This document shows, piece by piece, positions 1-7,912 of a stretch of 64,000 bases of DNA; positions within the stretch are counted from its first letter, which is position 1, and each line of letters starts with the position of its first letter. Location of the stretch: contig CALEJT010000048.1 in the NCBI GenBank assembly GCA_937898685.1, positions 35,328 to 99,327 of the forward strand, in the 5' to 3' direction. The notes beneath the pieces were generated by a model. The model saw nothing but the letters and a program-made list of their open reading frames with translations, had not been told where the DNA came from and did not search any database. Position numbers and translations under genes: made by a program. Source of the DNA: an uncultured Gammaproteobacteria bacterium (GTDB taxonomy: Bacteria > Pseudomonadota > Gammaproteobacteria > Pseudomonadales > Pseudohongiellaceae).

Positions 1-1
1 T

Positions 2-865
2 TCCGGCGCGCACAACTGGCAGCCGATGGCCTACAGCCCGCTGACAGGGCTGGTCTATCTGCCGGCATCGGACAACGCCTTCGTCTATGCCTACGACCGC
101 AACTTCAATCCCAATCCGCTCACATCCAATCTCGGTGTCGATCCCGCTGCCGGCGCGGCCGAGCTCGGCCCGAACGCGATGGCGGATCTGCCGTCCGGCA
201 CCTACATGGTGGCGTGGAATCCGGTGACGCAGGAGCCGGCCTGGAAAATCCAGGGGGCGGCGGCAGGTATGTTGGCCACTGCGGGCAATGTGGTGTTCAA
301 GGGCCATCAGAACGGCCTTGCCGCCTATGATGCCGAGACCGGCGACGAGCTCTGGCAATCCACACCGACGCACACCGGCGTCGTTGCTGCGCCGATCACC
401 TACACCGTGAATGGTGAGCAGTACGTGGCCGTGGTGGCGGGCCGTTCCAACGCCAACTATTACGCGCCCGACTATTCACGACTGCTCGTTTTCAAACTCG
501 GTGCCGACTTGGTGCTGCCCGAGCCAGAACCCTACACACCGCCGCCGCTCGATCCGCCGGAACTGACGGCTACGCCGGAACAGGTGTCGCGCGGTGCGAG
601 TCTCTACGGCACGCATTGCTGGATCTGCCACAGTGATGTCGGCAATGCCGGAGGTCTGTTGCGTCGAGGTTTGTTCCCGGAGCTCGCGGTGTCACCTGCG
701 CTGCATAGTCAGGAACTGTTCGACTCCATCGTGCTGCAGGGCGTGCGCAGCAGCAACGGCATGGTGTCGTTCTCGAATGTGCTGAATGCGGACGACACGC
801 AGGATCTGCGTGCCTATCTGATCGAACGCGCCAATGCGGCGCTACAGGCGCGCGGAGGACGTTAA
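2..865 (+). CDS. PQQ-dependent dehydrogenase C-terminal part with fused cytochrome c domain (5' truncated by window)
   Basis: The reading frame is open from base 2, so the gene begins upstream of the window. The N-terminal visible part carries the last blades of a PQQ propeller (NWQPMAYSP, then TGDELWQS and GVVAAPITY motifs typical of quinoprotein alcohol dehydrogenases). A proline-rich linker (about residues 165-180 counted from the Met at base 26) leads to a c-type haem domain with CWICH at about 198-202. Family knowledge: periplasmic quinohaemoproteins oxidise alcohols or aldehydes at PQQ and pass electrons to the fused haem. The substrate cannot be told from this fragment. Its stop overlaps the stop of the convergent downstream gene by four bases. 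Confidence 0.9.
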   Translation, partial: SGAHNWQPMAYSPLTGLVYLPASDNAFVYAYDRNFNPNPLTSNLGVDPAAGAAELGPNAMADLPSGTYMVAWNPVTQEPAWKIQGAAAGMLATAGNVVFKGHQNGLAAYDAETGDELWQSTPTHTGVVAAPITYTVNGEQYVAVVAGRSNANYYAPDYSRLLVFKLGADLVLPEPEPYTPPPLDPPELTATPEQVSRGASLYGTHCWICHSDVGNAGGLLRRGLFPELAVSPALHSQELFDSIVLQGVRSSNGMVSFSNVLNADDTQDLRAYLIERANAALQARGGR

Positions 866-1938
866 GCGCTCTTGTAGATGCCGCAACGTCTACGCGCGAT
901 CAAGCAGGCGTCCCCGCCGACGGCGAAATCCCGGCAGGAGCGGGGACGTTCTTCATAGTGACGGCAGAGATAGGGCTCTGCCGTCGTTCCCTTTCCAGTC
1001 AACGCCACACAGTGACCCTCGCGACGCGGCACCACGTAGCGTCCTTCACTACGCACTGCGATCAAATCGGGATGGCGCTGTGCGAACTCTTCTTCCGCAC
1101 CAACTTCCACCACGTCGAAACCGCGGTGACAGCAGGCGCCGCAACTGAAGCAGTCTTGCTGCACCAGACGCGGTTCATAGTGCTCGCAGGCGCGTTGCTG
1201 GGCATCGACCTCTACATCGCTGCGCAATTCTTCGAGGCGATGAATCAGCGGCTGGCAATCTGCGTGTGTCTGACGGCAAGTCAGCGCTCCCGACTCATCT
1301 TCGCTCACCCACGCACAATCTCCGCAACGCAGGGAAGCATCCGTGTGCAACGCGAAACCCGCTGCATGCATGCCGCGCGCGCGTTGCCACAGCGAATCGG
1401 CTGGCGCTGCAGCTTGTGTGAGTGCGGCGATCGCAGCGGTTGCGCTGAGCGCTTCATGCAGCACTTGGCGATAGGGCGACTGCTGTGCGCGCTGCCAACC
1501 ACTGCGCGCGAGTTGCGCGGCGGCATCGTCGCTCGGTGACAGCGGATCGCGCGGCAGTGCGTCGTAGTAGCGGCGCCAGACCGTGGTCACCGCCATGAAT
1601 TCACGCAGGCCATAGGGCTGCGCGAGCGCGGCCTGTAGGCGATTGGTGGCGTATTCGTAGACGAGATCCTTCGGCGAAGTGTTGTCGAGGCCCCAGTCGG
1701 GCTGCTCGCGTGCGGCCTCACCCGACACCAGAAGATGACATACCTCGTGCAGGATCATCTGTGCCAGACAATCATCGGGATCGAGATGTTCGTCGGTGGC
1801 GAGCGTCAGTGTGCCCCTGCCATCCCAGGCGGCATAGGCGTCGGCCGAACGCACGACACTGATGCCGAGTTTTTCTGCGGCACGCAACCAGAGTAGGTCG
1901 GTGGGATCCTGATAGTTGGCGTCGATGTGGCGTGGCAC
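862..1938 (-). CDS. HExxH metalloprotease-like domain fused to YkgJ-type CxxCxxCC cysteine-cluster protein
   Basis: 358 residues from a GTG start. The N-terminal half has a zinc-peptidase-like HEVCH motif (residues 64-68) preceded by a hydrophobic helix, with a YEYATNR helix after it. The middle has a CGDC...C...C cluster (about 205-228). The C-terminal part carries CFSCGACC (263-270), the CxxCxxCC signature of the YkgJ/UPF0153 family thought to bind zinc or an Fe-S centre, followed by further cysteines (LCRHYEERPRSCRDF). YkgJ proteins are normally 100-250 residues and lack the HExxH module, so this is a fusion. Function unknown; a metal-dependent enzyme or metal-handling protein is possible. 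Start choice is uncertain because no strong ribosome site is visible. Confidence 0.8.
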   Translation of the reverse strand: MPRHIDANYQDPTDLLWLRAAEKLGISVVRSADAYAAWDGRGTLTLATDEHLDPDDCLAQMILHEVCHLLVSGEAAREQPDWGLDNTSPKDLVYEYATNRLQAALAQPYGLREFMAVTTVWRRYYDALPRDPLSPSDDAAAQLARSGWQRAQQSPYRQVLHEALSATAAIAALTQAAAPADSLWQRARGMHAAGFALHTDASLRCGDCAWVSEDESGALTCRQTHADCQPLIHRLEELRSDVEVDAQQRACEHYEPRLVQQDCFSCGACCHRGFDVVEVGAEEEFAQRHPDLIAVRSEGRYVVPRREGHCVALTGKGTTAEPYLCRHYEERPRSCRDFAVGGDACLIARRRCGIYKSA

Positions 1939-2028
1939 GGTGAGGGGCAGGGCGATACGAAAGGGGCGCCATTGTACCCGATGCTCGACATCGGTACTGG
2001 CGCCCCGCTTGGTACGTAGAGTTGGTGC

Positions 2029-2769
2029 TCAGAGGAAGTTGTTCGGCCAGATCATCGTGCGCCACATGTGGGCGACGGGTGAATCGTCGAAGCCGAGACC
2101 TTCTTCCGGTTGGCGCCAGGCGCGGGCCATCAGATCGTCGAAGTACGAGTAATCGACCTCCACCGGCGCATCGAAGAAGTACTTGTCGTACATCGTCACG
2201 AGACGCGCGGTCATGTACCACTTGTGCTGCATCGCGTACTCGCCATCACGGCGCAGATATTCGGGAATCTGATAATCCTTGCCGAAGAACTTGTAATAGC
2301 TCTCCGGATATTCATAGCCCACGGCGGGATCGGGGAAGTAACGTAGCGCCTGATGGTATTTCACGGCCCAGGCCACTTCTTCGTCGACGTAGGGCGCGAT
2401 CAACTGCGCGCTCCAGTAGCCGTGGTCGGGACGTACCAGACAGCCGTTGGAGAGGTCGTGCAGCATGCAGGCCATGACGACGTTGTCGGGCTGACCGTCT
2501 TCCATCGCGCGCTTGGCGGAAGTGAGCAGATGATTCACTGCGATGGGATTGAAGCGATAGCGGAAGAAGTCGAACAGCGTCGGCTTTTCCGGCATGCGCG
2601 GCAGCGCCGGGTTGTCGCCCATCATGAACACATGGTTTTCGTCCATGCGCGCCAGGAGCTCGGGCTCGGGGTCGGGATTGCCAGTGCCGATCCAACCGAT
2701 CGGCGACGGCAGGATCATGCGGGTGTAGCCGGCTTGCGGCCAGGGGCGGTTGTCGGCGGAATCAGCCAT
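2029..2769 (-). CDS. HD-domain protein
   Basis: 246 residues when started at the ATG preceded by GAGGAG six bases upstream; a longer in-frame start six codons earlier is less likely. An HD-superfamily core is visible: H in NPIAVNHLLTSAK, the HD pair in ACMLHDLSNG, H in PDHGYWSA and H in AVKYHQAL, the spacing expected of metal-binding HD hydrolases or oxygenases. No other domain is seen. The substrate is unknown; HD proteins include phosphohydrolases and mixed-valent di-iron oxygenases. It begins 10 bases after the stop of the transporter gene upstream on the same strand, so the two are probably co-transcribed. Confidence 0.75.
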   Translation of the reverse strand: MADSADNRPWPQAGYTRMILPSPIGWIGTGNPDPEPELLARMDENHVFMMGDNPALPRMPEKPTLFDFFRYRFNPIAVNHLLTSAKRAMEDGQPDNVVMACMLHDLSNGCLVRPDHGYWSAQLIAPYVDEEVAWAVKYHQALRYFPDPAVGYEYPESYYKFFGKDYQIPEYLRRDGEYAMQHKWYMTARLVTMYDKYFFDAPVEVDYSYFDDLMARAWRQPEEGLGFDDSPVAHMWRTMIWPNNFL

Positions 2770-2779
2770 TGTCTTCTCC

Positions 2780-3739
2780 TCATGCATGCGAACTGGCGTA
2801 GCGGCGGGCGATGCCCGAGCAGACCATCAGCTGGATCTGGTGAAACAGCATGACGGGCAGCAGGATCAGGCCCAGATCAGGCCCGGCGAACAACACACGG
2901 GCCATCGGAATTCCCTGCACCAGCGACTTCTTGGTACCACAGAAAACCACGACGATTTCGTCTTCGCGCGAAAAACCGCTCACGCGTGCCAGCGTGCGCG
3001 TGAACATCAGCGCAAAGGCCAGCATCAGACAACAGATTACCGTCAATATGCCGAGCTCAGGCAAGGGCAATCGACTCCAGATGCCCTCGATGACCGCGGC
3101 GGAAAACGCGCTGTACACGGCGATGAGAATGGTGGCGCGATCCGTGATTGCAATCGTGCCTTTGTAACGTGCCACGAAATCACCGATCCACGGCCGCAAG
3201 AGATGCCCGGCGGCGAACGGCAACAGGATCACGGCTGCGACCTTGCCGATGCCGGAGAGCGCCACTTCACCGCCCTGCGCGCCGGACAAAAGGCCTACCA
3301 ATATGGGCGTCAGCAACACGCCGATGATCTGCGACGCAGATGCTGCAGCGACGGCAGCGGCGACATTGCCCTGCGCGATCGACACGAAGGCGATCGAGGA
3401 CTGCACCGTCGACGACAGAGCAGCGAGAAAGAGCACACCGGTCCAGAGCGCAGGCGACAAGAGATCCGGCATCAATTTCGAGAGAGCGAGGCCGAGGAGC
3501 GGGAACATCACGAAGGTGCAGGCCAGGATCGACAGATGCAGGCGCCAATGTGTGAGACCTGCCAACACCGATTCGCGCGAAAGCTTGGCGCCGTGAAAGA
3601 AGAACAGAGTGACGATGGTGAGCGTGGCGATCCAATCCACCACTTCTGCGGCCTGACCGCTGGCGGGCAGCAGGGAAGCGAGGATGACGGTGCCGATCAG
3701 AGCCAGCAGAAAAGTATCGGGAATGAGTTTCTTCAACAT
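2780..3739 (-). CDS. bile acid:sodium symporter family (YfeH/SLC10A7-like) transporter
   Basis: 319 residues from the chosen ATG (MLKKLIPDTF). About ten hydrophobic segments fill the length. Family features are visible: TLTIVTLFFFHGAKLS, a crossover-type FLAALSSTVQSSIAFVSIA, and VVFCGTKKSLVQGIPMA near the C-terminus, typical of the SBF-like family in which these discontinuous helices bind the substrate and Na+. It is an inner-membrane secondary transporter; the real substrate of bacterial members is generally unknown and need not be a bile acid. An upstream in-frame start would add 20 polar residues and is unlikely. It is followed closely by the HD-domain gene. Confidence 0.85.
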   Translation of the reverse strand: MLKKLIPDTFLLALIGTVILASLLPASGQAAEVVDWIATLTIVTLFFFHGAKLSRESVLAGLTHWRLHLSILACTFVMFPLLGLALSKLMPDLLSPALWTGVLFLAALSSTVQSSIAFVSIAQGNVAAAVAAASASQIIGVLLTPILVGLLSGAQGGEVALSGIGKVAAVILLPFAAGHLLRPWIGDFVARYKGTIAITDRATILIAVYSAFSAAVIEGIWSRLPLPELGILTVICCLMLAFALMFTRTLARVSGFSREDEIVVVFCGTKKSLVQGIPMARVLFAGPDLGLILLPVMLFHQIQLMVCSGIARRYASSHA

Positions 3740-3815
3740 GTACCAACGAGAACCTAAAGGAAAGCCGCCGCGCGGGCGTAAGGGCGAACCATCTCCCAAA
3801 GCGCGCGCGGAGTAA

Positions 3816-3838
3816 ACCCGGGCGTATCACGCCCGGGT
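3816..3838 (-). terminator. GC-rich hairpin downstream of the ZnuD-like receptor
   Basis: Perfect 9-bp stem ACCCGGGCG / CGCCCGGGT with a five-base loop, 14 bases beyond the receptor stop on the minus strand. It is followed by only three T residues, so it is an imperfect intrinsic terminator. Confidence 0.5.
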
Positions 3839-3851
3839 GGGAGCTTGAGTC

Positions 3852-5999
3852 TCAGAAGCGATAACGCAGTCCTGTTTCGATGGAACGTCCCGGTTCCGGA
3901 GCGAAGCCACGCAGGTAGGAAGTGGCCAAGCGGATTTCCTCGTCACCGACGTTGTGCGCACGCACGAACAGCATCAGTTCGCCGCTGTTATCCATGCGCA
4001 GCGTGTAGTCGGCGCCGAGATCGACACGCGTCCAGGCATCGGTGCCAAGTTCGAACTCACCGCCCCGCTGCTGTTTGCGCGCGTGCTGCACCGTGCCGTA
4101 CACGGTCCAGTTGTCAGCCGAATAACGCAGTTCCGCCCCGATGCGCGCCGGCGGCATGCGCGGTACGTCGCCGAGATCATCGAAGCGGCCACGCACCAGG
4201 TCACCGAAGATGCTGAGACCAAGGTTGCTGGTGATTTCCAGATCCGCGTTCAACTCTAAACCAACGAAGCGCGCATCGTTCTGACGGTAGGCAAGAACCG
4301 GGAAACCATCGACTTCGGCGCCCGTCGCCACCTGCCCGATGTAGTCGCTGAAGCGGTTGTAGAAGCCCGTCAGTGTCAGATCGACGCGTTCGTAGTCGAG
4401 CGACAGTGTGATGTCGGTGTTGAGTGAGGTTTCCTCTTTGAAGCCGGTGTCGCCGATTTCGCAGGCACTGTTGGCGAAGTGGATGATGCACTCATCCAGA
4501 TCGTCGAGTCCGAAGTTGGAGTAGAGCTCTTCCACCGATGGCGCGCGTTGCGAACGCGACAACGACACCCCGAGCGTCGCCTGCTCGTTGATGTCCCACA
4601 GGGCCGAGCCCGACAGACTGTAGGTATCGAAGCTGCGCGCAGGTACTGCGCCGTTTTCCGGATCGTATTCGTCGCGATTGAGACGCCCTCCGATCTCGAT
4701 GGTGGTGCCCATGACGTGGAAGTCTTCCACGAGGAAGAGGCCGGTGGCCTGGATGTCGGTGACGGGCACGAAGCTTTCTGCGCCGATGGCGGCGAAGGTT
4801 TCATCGCTGCGCTGCAGACCGATCACGCCGTGTCGCTCCGCCGTGTCGGTGTGTGTGATCTGCAGACGTTGTTGCCACGATTCGTTACTGAAGCGCGTGC
4901 CGAGTGTGTCGCCGTCGATCTCGCGATGCGCGTAGTCGGTGTAGCTCAGCTTGTAGCTCAGTGTTTCCGCCCACGGCGCGAGATCGTGCCACTCGCCGGC
5001 GAGGTCATAGCGTTCACGTTTGAGATCGATGTACACGCGATCGCCGTGAGTGTGAGCGTCTGCACGCTCGTGATCATGGTCATGCTCGTGCTCCTCGTGA
5101 TCGTGCTCATGATCGTGTTCGTCCGCGTGCGCGTGGGCGCCCGGCGGCAGACCATACCGGTTCTCGAGGCGGCTGTAGGCGAGGCCGAGATGGCCGTTGT
5201 CGAAGATCCAGCTCACACCGACGGTACCGGCATTGCCGCGGCCAGCGGTGTTGGCGATGTAGCCATCGGTATTGCTGACTTGATCACTGTGTTCGTGCTC
5301 GTCGTGATCGTGATCCTCATGGTCGTGCTCGTCGTGCTCATGCGCGGCGAGGTAGCGCGGATCGATCGCAAGCCCCGGCACTTCGACGTCGTTCCAATCG
5401 CGACTCAGCCCATCGAGATGCCACACGAAGTTGCCGGTGGCGAGGTCGAGGCTGCCGACGGTGGTGGTGAGGTCGGAGGCCGTTTCGTGACGGCTCTCCA
5501 GACGGATGCTCGGCGCCTCGGGGATCGAGGAGGCGATGCGGCGATCGATCACATTCACCACACCGCCAATGGCGCCACCGCCATAGAGCAGCGTGGAAGG
5601 ACCGCGCAGCACTTCGACGGCATCGGCCAGGATGGCTTCGACGGTCTGGGCGTGGTCGGGCGAATTGCCGGAGGCATCGGCATTGGGCAGACCGTTGTTC
5701 AGGTTCATCACGCGGCGGCCTTGCTGGCCCCGCACCACCGTCTGGCCGACGGCGGGGCCGAACGACGCGTTGTGGATGCCGGGCTGACTGCCGAGCGTTT
5801 CACCCAAGGTGGCGCGCGCGGCCTCCTGCAGCGCATCGCCGGAAAGCACGGTCACCGGCAAGGCCGTTTCCGAACGGGGCGTGTGAATGGCGGTGGTGAT
5901 CAGTTCATAGATTTCGTCGTTGACGGTTTGCGCGTGCGCCTGGGCGACGCCCAAGGCAACTAGGCCCAGCGCAAAGGGCATACTGCGTAAAGTTCGCAT
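3852..5999 (-). CDS. TonB-dependent receptor with two histidine-rich segments, ZnuD-like (zinc uptake)
   Basis: 715 residues with a Sec signal peptide (ALGVAQAHA), a plug domain (LPVTVLSGDALQEA, VVRGQQGRRVMNL, VLRGPSTLLYGGGAIGGVVN) and a C-terminal beta barrel ending in aromatic RYRF. Two His/Asp/Glu-rich segments lie in predicted extracellular loops at about residues 220-238 and 289-318. Such loops are the hallmark of ZnuD-type zinc receptors, which capture Zn2+ at the cell surface and import it with TonB energy. No AT-rich Zur-type palindrome was recognised upstream. The small His-containing membrane protein gene lies 78 bases upstream on the same strand. Zinc is the most likely ligand; another transition metal is possible. 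Confidence 0.9.
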   Translation of the reverse strand: MRTLRSMPFALGLVALGVAQAHAQTVNDEIYELITTAIHTPRSETALPVTVLSGDALQEAARATLGETLGSQPGIHNASFGPAVGQTVVRGQQGRRVMNLNNGLPNADASGNSPDHAQTVEAILADAVEVLRGPSTLLYGGGAIGGVVNVIDRRIASSIPEAPSIRLESRHETASDLTTTVGSLDLATGNFVWHLDGLSRDWNDVEVPGLAIDPRYLAAHEHDEHDHEDHDHDEHEHSDQVSNTDGYIANTAGRGNAGTVGVSWIFDNGHLGLAYSRLENRYGLPPGAHAHADEHDHEHDHEEHEHDHDHERADAHTHGDRVYIDLKRERYDLAGEWHDLAPWAETLSYKLSYTDYAHREIDGDTLGTRFSNESWQQRLQITHTDTAERHGVIGLQRSDETFAAIGAESFVPVTDIQATGLFLVEDFHVMGTTIEIGGRLNRDEYDPENGAVPARSFDTYSLSGSALWDINEQATLGVSLSRSQRAPSVEELYSNFGLDDLDECIIHFANSACEIGDTGFKEETSLNTDITLSLDYERVDLTLTGFYNRFSDYIGQVATGAEVDGFPVLAYRQNDARFVGLELNADLEITSNLGLSIFGDLVRGRFDDLGDVPRMPPARIGAELRYSADNWTVYGTVQHARKQQRGGEFELGTDAWTRVDLGADYTLRMDNSGELMLFVRAHNVGDEEIRLATSYLRGFAPEPGRSIETGLRYRF

Positions 6000-6077
6000 G
6001 ATGGATGTATCTCAACTCAACACGTGAAAACGAACTCGCGCCGCGAAACGGGCGAGTGTTTGGTGGAACGAATCGAG

Positions 6078-6377
6078 TCAGATGCGAGGGGGAGCGCGGC
6101 CTTGGTAGGGGGAGGGATCGTGATCGAAGGCCGCACGGGTGGCAGCCGGGACTTCGTAGTGATGCCCCTCTGCAAAGGCCAGTTGCACCTGGGGGCTGTG
6201 TTCGGTGTCGTCGCTCAGCTGGAAGTGGCAGAGCGCACAATCGACCGTGTGCTGCAGATGATTGTGCAGCGGCGAGTTCTGCACGAGCTGCACGCCCAGG
6301 AGCGTGAAGCTCAGGAGCACCAGCAGGAGCAGACGGCGGCACTTGGACAGCGGCACGTTCTTCATCATGCGCGGCAC
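6078..6377 (-). CDS. small secreted or membrane-anchored protein with CxxCH and histidines
   Basis: About 99 residues from a GTG preceded by AGGAG at 4-5 bases; ATGs at 6368 and 6365 are alternatives. One N-terminal hydrophobic segment (LLLLVLLSFTLLGVQLV) would be a signal anchor. The mature part has HNHLQHTVDCALCHF, with a CxxCH and clustered histidines. It may bind metal or, less likely, haem. It resembles the loose group of short DUF2946-like proteins seen beside metal-uptake receptors. The position directly upstream of the His-rich receptor, on the same strand, supports a role in metal handling. Function is inferred, not known. Confidence 0.6.
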   Translation of the reverse strand: MPRMMKNVPLSKCRRLLLLVLLSFTLLGVQLVQNSPLHNHLQHTVDCALCHFQLSDDTEHSPQVQLAFAEGHHYEVPAATRAAFDHDPSPYQGRAPPRI

Positions 6378-6392
6378 TCTACTCCTGAGTCC

Positions 6393-6662
6393 TCAGGTCC
6401 GTAAAGACTCGAGCAGCGCGGTGAGCTGCACCGGTTCGCACTGATCGATCTCCACCGTCTTGAGCGGATTGGTGAAACCGGCCACGACGCGTACTGCGCT
6501 CGCGGGCAGGTTGAGCCGTTTCGCGAGCAGGGCAGCGACCGCCTCATTGGCGCGTCCCTTCTCGGGCGCCACCGTCACTTTGATCCGCAATAGATCGCCG
6601 TAGAGATCGATGGACTCGGTGCGTGCGCCGGGGATGACCTTGATCTTCAGCTTCACACTCAT
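6393..6662 (-). CDS. YggU/DUF167 family protein
   Basis: 89 residues starting at the ATG that overlaps the upstream methyltransferase stop in an ATGA junction. Family-specific sequence is clear: KIKVIPGART at the start, then RIKVTVAPEKGRANEAV and a terminal helix, matching the conserved DUF167 fold. Proteins of this family are small, soluble and widely conserved, often near yggT/proC; here the partner is an FkbM methyltransferase instead. Molecular function is unknown. A much longer in-frame upstream extension exists, but it lies entirely over the methyltransferase gene and is not credible. Confidence 0.9.
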   Translation of the reverse strand: MSVKLKIKVIPGARTESIDLYGDLLRIKVTVAPEKGRANEAVAALLAKRLNLPASAVRVVAGFTNPLKTVEIDQCEPVQLTALLESLRT

Positions 6663-7516
6663 GGGCGTTCGGCAAACTGGATCGGCTCGAGACCTTCCAA
6701 CAGGGTTTCCCTGCCTTTCGGGATCAGGAGTAGGTTCTTGTAGAGACGCTCGGACTTGAACGGGTAGAGCACGGCGCGGCGTGGCTGGGTCAGCTTGGTC
6801 CACTTGCGACGCAGCAGGGCGAAGGGGCGTCCTTCCCAATAGCCGCGATCGTAGGAGCTGCCGAGCACGTGGATGGTGTAGTGCTGTTCCAGGAAGGCCA
6901 GTTCCGGTGAGCCGCTCAGGCGCTCGATGGTGAGGGGATCATTCCACTCCATCGTCAGTACCGGCAGGTCGCGTGCCAGGGTGTCCTTGAGGCCGCGCAG
7001 CACGAACACCTCGTGCGCCTCCACGTCGATCTTCACGAAGTCGACCCGGCCGATGCCCTGCTCGCGCAGGTAGCTGTCGCCGACGTGCTTGACCACCGTC
7101 ACCGCTTCCACCGCGTCCGAGCGCTTGTCGAAGCTCGAAGCGCCATAGTTGCCGTCCAGCCGGATGTAGAGGGTGTCGCTGCCTTCCGTATCGGAGAGCG
7201 CACAGTGGTGGGCCACCACCTTGGCCGGAAGTTGGTTACGGGCAACGTTGTCGGCCAGTACGCGATGGATGTGCGGCATCGGTTCGAAGGCATGCACCTC
7301 GGCTGCCGCGGTGGCGAAGGCCAGGGTGTGGTTGCCGATGTTGGCGCCGATGTCGAGCACTACCGCCTCGGGCAAGCGTTTGAGCAAGGCAAGGAGGAGC
7401 TGCAGGTTTTCCTTTTCGTACAAGCCCTGGCTAGCGATCTTGTCGCCCACGTGGTCGGGCGTGAAGACCGTCATTTCGTGGCCGAGCAGGGTGGTGAGGG
7501 AACGGGTCGAGGTCAT
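6659..7516 (-). CDS. FkbM family SAM-dependent methyltransferase
   Basis: 285 residues from ATG at 7516; a GTG at 7534 would add six residues, and neither start has a convincing ribosome site. The SAM-binding motif VLDIGANIGNHTLAFA is followed by EVHAFEPMPHIHRVL and later VDFVKIDVEAHEVFVLRG, the diagnostic sequence of FkbM methyltransferases. These usually O-methylate sugars in polyketides, lipopolysaccharide or capsule. No glycan cluster surrounds it, so the acceptor is unknown. It overlaps yggU by four bases, so the two are translationally coupled. Confidence 0.88.
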   Translation of the reverse strand: MTSTRSLTTLLGHEMTVFTPDHVGDKIASQGLYEKENLQLLLALLKRLPEAVVLDIGANIGNHTLAFATAAAEVHAFEPMPHIHRVLADNVARNQLPAKVVAHHCALSDTEGSDTLYIRLDGNYGASSFDKRSDAVEAVTVVKHVGDSYLREQGIGRVDFVKIDVEAHEVFVLRGLKDTLARDLPVLTMEWNDPLTIERLSGSPELAFLEQHYTIHVLGSSYDRGYWEGRPFALLRRKWTKLTQPRRAVLYPFKSERLYKNLLLIPKGRETLLEGLEPIQFAERP

Positions 7517-7912
7517 GCGTGAGTCCGGGTTCACAGAGGAGGCGGATTATAGGGCACAACTTTGGTGCTTCCGAACAAAACCGTTCGGTTCGGATTTGTT
7601 ACGTCGCTGTACCGAGAGGGATCAAAACCTGCGTAAAAGTTCCTTTGAATACTCATTTTTAGCTTGACTTGCCTAATGCGGTGCGGGCCAAATCGCTGCC
7701 CGGGGAGTGATACATGAAGTCAAATTCGGGTGGCTCTCTGCGCAGTTCCTGACCACCTGCCCGCTTGGTTGCCGCGAAGAGGGGAAGTACAGCGGCATCG
7801 CTCAACAAGTGAAGCTCCCGTTGTTTGCTTTGCTTGTATCGCCTCACGAGCGACATCGTCGCTCCGTCACAACTAAACGAAACTTCCAAAATCATCAAAG
7901 AGGGGAATCTTG
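7517..7912. promoter_or_regulatory. leader and promoter region of the first tandem TonB receptor
   Basis: No annotated gene. It holds an inverted repeat CCGAAC/GTTCGG at about 7570-7593 and a TTAGCTTGAC-type -35 element (TTGACT at 7664-7669) shared with the second receptor leader. A CGGGC/GCCCG inverted repeat sits at 7684-7702. A possible 12-codon leader frame at 7714-7752 has GGGGAG just upstream. The receptor ribosome site AGAGGGGA lies at 7899-7906. The -10 is not convincing. Confidence 0.45.

Noticed and set aside
4479..5963. 494-codon plus-strand frame opposite the ZnuD-like receptor
   Set aside because: Valine-rich repetitive stretches arise from reading the His/Asp codon runs backwards; no domain.
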